Translations under genes and position numbers: made by a program | DNA from: Nevskia sp. | GTDB taxonomy: Bacteria > Pseudomonadota > Gammaproteobacteria > Nevskiales > Nevskiaceae | Assembly: GCA_030694365.1 (NCBI GenBank) | Contig: JAUXYM010000004.1 | Span: forward strand, 1-64,000 | Length of the DNA: 64,000 bases | Direction: 5' to 3' | The notes under the pieces: generated by a model | Database searches by the model: none | Told to the model about the DNA's origin: nothing | The model's input: only the letters and a program-made list of their open reading frames with translations | In this document: in pieces, positions 59,134 to 64,000 of the stretch | How the letters are laid out: the number at the start of each line of letters is the position of its first letter | Numbering within the stretch: position 1 is the stretch's first letter

Positions 59134-61655
59134 CCATTGCCCCCGGCAAGCACGCTGCGCGGCGAGGTCTGCAGCACCTTGCGCAGGCTCAGGTATCCAG
59201 CGGCGGCGACGATCAACGCACCGGCGACAGTACCCGCCAGCCACAGCAGCGGCCGCGGGCCGTACGGCAGTTCGAGCACTCGCGCCGCCAGCACCCAGGC
59301 CAGCGCCTGTGCGGCGAACGCGGCGACTGCACCGGCCAGACCGCCGAGCACCAGGTATTCGGCGATCAAGCCCTGGCGGATGGTCCGCGCGGAGGCACCG
59401 AGCGCACGCAGCACGCCGGTTTCGCGAACCCGGTCAGCGCGCGAGCCTTCGATCACCGCGAGCATCACGATCAGCCCGGCGAGCAGGGTGAACAGGAAGA
59501 TGAATTCCAGCGCGCCGACGATGCGATCGACGATGGTCCGCACCTGATTCAGCGCGGCGTCGAGATCGAGGGCGGTGACGTTCGGGAATTCGCGGATCAA
59601 GTCTCGAAGCAAAGCTCGCTGGTCACGCGGCAGATAGAAGCTGGCGATCCACTGCAGTGGCGGATTCAGGCCCTCGGCATCGAGCACGCCGGGCGGCGTG
59701 ACCAGGAAGAAGTTCGGCTTGAAGCTGTCCCACTTGATCTTGCGCACCGCGCGCACTTCCAGGGTCAACGGCGTGCCGGCGAAGTCGATGGTGATGCTGT
59801 CGCCGAGCTTCAGCTTCAGGCGTTCGACGGCGTAGTCATCGACCGCCAGCCAGGGGTGGCCAGCGGCTTCCTCGCCCCAGGGCTGGCCGTCGATGAACTC
59901 GCTGTCCTCGCCGAAGTGGTTGGTCCAGCTCAGGTTGAACTCGCGGTTGATCCAGCGGCGGGTTTCCGGGTCGTCGAAGCTGTCGGCGGTCACCTCCTGG
60001 CCGCGCACCGCTTGCAGGCGGCCGCGGACCATCGGCACCGGATCGAGCGTGGCCACGCCGCGCGTCTTGAAGAAGGCCTGCAGCGGCTCGCGCTGCTCGG
60101 GCAGGATGCCGATCAGGAACTGGTTCGGCGTTGTGGGCGGCAGCTTGTTCTTCCAGGTGGCGAGCAGGTCTTCGCGGACCACGGTGACCAGCAGCAGCGC
60201 CATCAGTGCAACGCCGAGCGCGACGATCTGGGCGACCGCCGCACCCTTGCGTCGAGCAATGTTGCCAAGACCGAAACGCCAGGCGATGCCGCCACGCGAA
60301 CGGATACCGGCCAGACCGCGTACCAGGATCCAGGCGAACAGTGCGAGCATGCCGGCCGTGGCCAGCGCGCCACCAAGCACGAACCCGGCGAGCTTCAGAC
60401 TGCCAGCCTGCAGCCAGAGCAGCGCGGCAATCGCGATGATCGCTGCAGCGAGTCCCCAAGCCGATCCTCGCTCAGGATCAACCGCGCGCTGGAACACCCG
60501 CACCGGCGCGGTGTTCACCGAGGCCAGCACCGGCGGCAACGCGAAGCCGGCGAGCATCAGCAGCACCAGGCCGAGCACCGCCGGCAGCGGCAGCCAGCCG
60601 GGTGCCGGCAGCGCGATGTTCAGCACCGGTGCCGCAAGATTGGCGAGCACCGCCTGTCCGGCAATGCCGATCGCGGCACCGACGCCACCGGCCAGCAAGC
60701 CGAGCAGCAGGATCTGCAGCACCAGCACCCGGCGAATGAAGCCGCGACGCGCGCCGAGCACTTTCAGCAGGGCCACTTCGTCACGCAGCTTGACGCTGTG
60801 CTGGCGCGCCGACAGCGCCACCGCCGCTGCCGCGAGCAGGATGGTCGCCAGCACCGCGATGTTCAGGAAGCTGCGGGCGCGGTTCATCGAATTGCTGATT
60901 TCCGGGCGGCCATTTTCCGGCGTCGTGAACTTGAACTTGTCCGGCAGCTTCAGCGCCTCGGCGGCCGCGAGTTGGTCACGCGTGCCGCCCAGCTGATAGC
61001 TGAGCTGCAGGCGGCTGCCGGGACCGCCGAGCGCCGTGGCGGCAAGATCACCGGCGTTGATGATCAGCGACGGTGCCAGTTCGGCGAAAGCACCGCTGCG
61101 GCCCGGTTCCCCGGCAACGATGCGGCTGACCCGCAGCGTGCTGCTGCCGACCTGCAGCCCGGCATCGAGGCTTAAGGAAAGCACGGTCCACAGCCGCTGG
61201 TCGACCCAGACTTCGCCCGATGCCGGTTGCGGCGGTGCGACTTCGGTGGCGCCATACGGCTCGCGGGCCAGCAGCAGCGCGCAGCGCAAGGGATAACCGG
61301 CTTCGACGGCCTTGATCGTCGCCAACTGGGTTTCCTCGCCATCGATCCGGGCGACGACACTCGGGAAGGTGGTAACGGTGACGATCTTCAGGCCCAGCGC
61401 GCGCAGCTCCGCGAGCGTGGCTTCGGGCAGCGGATCGCGGCCGCTGATGATCGCGTCGGCGCCAAGCTGTTCGCCGGCGCCGGATTCCAGCGCCAGCCGC
61501 ACCCGATCGGTGAACAGGCCGACGGCGATCGCCGCGGCGGCGGCAACAGCGAGCGCCAGCACCAGCACGCGCAGTTCGCCGCTGGTCCAGCCGCGTCGCA
61601 AGCGCAGCCAGGCGAAGCGAATGGCGCTGGCGGGCACGGCGGCGAAATCAGACAT
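59130..61655 (-). CDS. ABC transporter permease, FtsX-like (YbbP family)
   Basis: 841 aa with repeated FtsX domains: SARQHSVKLRDEVALLKVLGARRGFIRRVLVLQ, RVRETGVLRALGASARTIRQGLIAEYL. Confidence 0.9.
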   Translation of the reverse strand: MSDFAAVPASAIRFAWLRLRRGWTSGELRVLVLALAVAAAAAIAVGLFTDRVRLALESGAGEQLGADAIISGRDPLPEATLAELRALGLKIVTVTTFPSVVARIDGEETQLATIKAVEAGYPLRCALLLAREPYGATEVAPPQPASGEVWVDQRLWTVLSLSLDAGLQVGSSTLRVSRIVAGEPGRSGAFAELAPSLIINAGDLAATALGGPGSRLQLSYQLGGTRDQLAAAEALKLPDKFKFTTPENGRPEISNSMNRARSFLNIAVLATILLAAAAVALSARQHSVKLRDEVALLKVLGARRGFIRRVLVLQILLLGLLAGGVGAAIGIAGQAVLANLAAPVLNIALPAPGWLPLPAVLGLVLLMLAGFALPPVLASVNTAPVRVFQRAVDPERGSAWGLAAAIIAIAALLWLQAGSLKLAGFVLGGALATAGMLALFAWILVRGLAGIRSRGGIAWRFGLGNIARRKGAAVAQIVALGVALMALLLVTVVREDLLATWKNKLPPTTPNQFLIGILPEQREPLQAFFKTRGVATLDPVPMVRGRLQAVRGQEVTADSFDDPETRRWINREFNLSWTNHFGEDSEFIDGQPWGEEAAGHPWLAVDDYAVERLKLKLGDSITIDFAGTPLTLEVRAVRKIKWDSFKPNFFLVTPPGVLDAEGLNPPLQWIASFYLPRDQRALLRDLIREFPNVTALDLDAALNQVRTIVDRIVGALEFIFLFTLLAGLIVMLAVIEGSRADRVRETGVLRALGASARTIRQGLIAEYLVLGGLAGAVAAFAAQALAWVLAARVLELPYGPRPLLWLAGTVAGALIVAAAGYLSLRKVLQTSPRSVLAGGNG

Positions 61656-62340
61656 CGAAACGGCCCGCGTTCAGGCGCAGCACGCGATCGCAGCGCTCGG
61701 CGAGCTGCGGATCGTGAGTGACCAGCACCAGGGTCGCACCCCGGTCGCGATTCAATGCGAACAGCAGGTCGATGATCCTGGCGCCGGTGGCGGAGTCGAG
61801 ATTGCCGGTTGGCTCATCGGCAAACAGGATTTCCGGGCCGGCGGCGAAGGCGCGAGCGACGGCGACTCGCTGCTGCTCGCCGCCGGACAGCTGATACGGA
61901 TAGTGGCCGGTGCGGGCGGCGAGGCCGACCTGGGCCAGCGTGTCGCGGGCGAGCTTTTCGGCGTCGCTGCGGCCGGCGAGCTCGGCCGGCAGCATCACGT
62001 TCTCCAGCGCGGTCAATCCTGCGAGCAATTGAAACGACTGGAACACGAAACCGACACGGCCGGCGCGCAATCTTGCGCGGCCGTCTTCGTCGAGGCTTGA
62101 AAGCCGCTGGCCGGCCAGCATGATCTCGCCGGAAGTTGGCGAATCCAGCCCGGCGAGCAGGGACAGCAAAGTGGTCTTGCCGGAGCCGGAAGCGCCGACG
62201 ATGGCCACCGATTCACCCGCCGTGATCGCCAGATTGACGCCGTTCAGGATCGCGATGCGCTCACCGCCGCTGACGATTTGCTGGACGATGTTTTCAGCCA
62301 CAATCACTTTCGATTTCGAATCGCTGGCATCTGCGCTCAT
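61648..62340 (-). CDS. ABC transporter ATP-binding protein (YbbA/LolD-like)
   Basis: VGASGSGKTTLLSLLAGLDSPTSGEI, LSGGEQQRVAVARAFAAGPEILFADEPTGNLD. Confidence 0.93.
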   Translation of the reverse strand: MSADASDSKSKVIVAENIVQQIVSGGERIAILNGVNLAITAGESVAIVGASGSGKTTLLSLLAGLDSPTSGEIMLAGQRLSSLDEDGRARLRAGRVGFVFQSFQLLAGLTALENVMLPAELAGRSDAEKLARDTLAQVGLAARTGHYPYQLSGGEQQRVAVARAFAAGPEILFADEPTGNLDSATGARIIDLLFALNRDRGATLVLVTHDPQLAERCDRVLRLNAGRFDV

Positions 62341-63004
62341 GCGTATACAACTCCCTGTTCGTCTGTTCCTGATGCTGGCGGGCTGGCTGTTCGCCGGCAG
62401 TGTCTGGGCTGCACCGACGCTGCTGGTCTGGGGCGATTCCCTGAGTGCCGGCTACGGTGTGGATACCCGCAGCGGCTGGGTTGATCTATTGGAGCGGAAG
62501 CTCCGAACTCAAGCCGATACCAGCCTGAAGACCTGGAACGTGGTCAACGGTTCGGTCAGCGGTGAAACCACCGCCGGTGGCCTGGCCCGGCTGCCGGCGG
62601 CGCTGGCCCGCCACAAGCCGGACGTGGTGCTGCTGGAACTCGGTGCCAATGACGGCCTGCGCGGCCTCGATCTGCAGCAGATGCAGGTCAATCTCGAAAA
62701 GATGAGCGATCTGGTGCTCGCGACCGGCGCCAAACCGGTGGTCTTCGAGATGCGTATTCCGAACAACTACGGCCCGGTGTTCACCGAACGCTTCCGCCGC
62801 GTGTTCGCCGATGCCGCCAGAGCCAAGCAAGCGCCGCTGATGCCGTTCTTCCTCACCGCGATTGCCGAGGACCGGCCGCGTTGGTTCCAGGACGACGGCA
62901 TCCACCCGCGCACCGAGGCGCAACCGCAGATTCTCGATGCCGTCTGGCCGACCTTGTCACCGTTGCTGAAGGCGGCTGCATCTTCCGCCGCACCGAAGCC
63001 GTAA
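62339..63004 (+). CDS. tesA: SGNH arylesterase / acyl-CoA thioesterase I (TesA-like)
   Basis: LLVWGDSLSAGYGVDTRSGWVDLLERKL, LLELGANDGLRGLDLQQMQVNLEKM, DDGIHPRTEAQPQIL. Confidence 0.92.
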   Translation: MRIQLPVRLFLMLAGWLFAGSVWAAPTLLVWGDSLSAGYGVDTRSGWVDLLERKLRTQADTSLKTWNVVNGSVSGETTAGGLARLPAALARHKPDVVLLELGANDGLRGLDLQQMQVNLEKMSDLVLATGAKPVVFEMRIPNNYGPVFTERFRRVFADAARAKQAPLMPFFLTAIAEDRPRWFQDDGIHPRTEAQPQILDAVWPTLSPLLKAAASSAAPKP

Positions 63005-63016
63005 CAGCAGTGGCTA

Positions 63017-63088
63017 GTGGTCAGTGGCTCGTGGTCAGACAAGGCCACACTCAGGGCAGCCATTTACCAGACACTAGCCACTGACCAC
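63017..63088. repeat. Intergenic hairpin element (copy 2 of a ctagccactgaccac-type repeat)
   Basis: Perfect 13-bp arms GTGGTCAGTGGCT (63017-63029)/AGCCACTGACCAC (63076-63088). Confidence 0.7.
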
Positions 63089-63105
63089 GGACCCCTGCTT
63101 CTCCC

Positions 63106-64000
63106 ATGAAAATCGCTGTCATCGGCTCCGGCATTTCGGGCCTGTCTGCTGCCTATTTCCTTGCGCGCAAGCACGAGGTGACGCTGATCGAGCAGGACGG
63201 TCGCATCGGCGGCCACACCAACACCATCGCCATCAACACGCCGCAGGGACCGGGCGCGGTCGATACCGGCTGGATCGTCTACAACGGCATCAACTACCCG
63301 AACCTGACCGCGCTGTTCAAGGAACTGGAAGTGGCAACCCGGCCGACCAGCATGTCCTTCGCGGTATCGATCGGCGATGGCCGTTACGAATGGAAGGGCA
63401 GCGACCAGATGTGGAGTGTGTTTGCGCAGTGGACGAATCTGTTCAAGCCCGGCCACATCCGCATGCTGCTGGAGATCCTCAAACTCAACAAGCAGTGCAA
63501 TGCGTTGTTGAAAGCCGGCACCCTGCCGAGCGGCTCGCTGGGCCAGTTCCTCGATGACCAGGGCTTTTCGCAGGCGCTGCGCCGCGACTACCTGCTGCCG
63601 ATGGCCGGGATGATCTGGAGCTGCTCGCCGAAGGCCGCCGCCGAGTATCCGGCCGATGACTTCATGCGCTTCTTCGACAGCCACAGCCTGTTCACCGCGA
63701 CCCAGCAGCCGACCTGGCATTCGGTCATCGGCGGCAGCAATACCTATGTCAAACGGTTGATGGCGCGCTACCAGGGTGCCTTGAGCCTGAACACGCCGGT
63801 ACTCGGAATACGCCGTGCGCAGGACGACGGCGTGCTGCTGCGGCTGCCGGGCGGCGAGCAGCGCTTCGATCGCGTGGTCTGCGCCACCCATTCCGATCAG
63901 GCGCTGCGTCTGCTGAGCGACGCAAGCGACGCCGAGCGCGAAGTGCTGGCCGGCATTCCGTACAGCGAATCGAGAGTGGTGCTGCACAGCGACGACAGCT
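63106..64000 (+). CDS. NAD(P)/FAD-dependent oxidoreductase (COG2907-like), truncated at window end
   Basis: MKIAVIGSGISGLSAAYFLARKHEVTLIEQDGRIGGHTNTIAI...GGSNTYVKRL; open to base 64000. Confidence 0.88.
   Translation, partial: MKIAVIGSGISGLSAAYFLARKHEVTLIEQDGRIGGHTNTIAINTPQGPGAVDTGWIVYNGINYPNLTALFKELEVATRPTSMSFAVSIGDGRYEWKGSDQMWSVFAQWTNLFKPGHIRMLLEILKLNKQCNALLKAGTLPSGSLGQFLDDQGFSQALRRDYLLPMAGMIWSCSPKAAAEYPADDFMRFFDSHSLFTATQQPTWHSVIGGSNTYVKRLMARYQGALSLNTPVLGIRRAQDDGVLLRLPGGEQRFDRVVCATHSDQALRLLSDASDAEREVLAGIPYSESRVVLHSDDS

Overview
This is a high-GC gammaproteobacterial-looking chromosomal window. The host is not identified from the sequence. Its centrepiece is a complete but rearranged alginate biosynthesis/export cluster on the minus strand (about 5.4-22.6 kb), in the order algD-alg8-alg44-algK-algE-algG-algF-algX-algL-[TPR protein]-algJ-algI-algI'. 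It has tandem algI copies, a displaced algF and no algA. Much of it looks visibly more AT-rich than the flanks. Other contents are ahpC/ahpF, an LPS-core block (waaA, lpxL, waaC), an L,D-transpeptidase pair, an Atm1-like ABC exporter, a DUF1631 gene, a dps-like gene, an orphan OppF-type ATPase, a cobalamin riboswitch with btuB and an ATP:cob(I)alamin adenosyltransferase, an EmrAB/TolC efflux locus with a TetR regulator, a XylR/DmpR-type sigma54 activator read in frame into a DUF2238 membrane protein, and ybbA/ybbP/tesA-like genes. The most interesting non-coding signals are: (1) a probable unannotated sRNA at about 57874-57992, with a TTGACC-N17-TATACT promoter, two perfect hairpins, a CUCCUCC anti-SD motif and a rho-independent terminator; (2) a ~285-bp multi-hairpin intergenic element at 39889-40174; (3) a single-base difference between 13/12-nt tandem repeats that creates the sigma54-activator/DUF2238 fusion; (4) a putative AlgU/RpoE-like promoter about 330 nt upstream of algD; (5) a C8 homopolymer just after the alg44 start codon. 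No computation or database search was run. Assignments rest on recognising motifs and families in the supplied translations and on reading the nucleotides directly.
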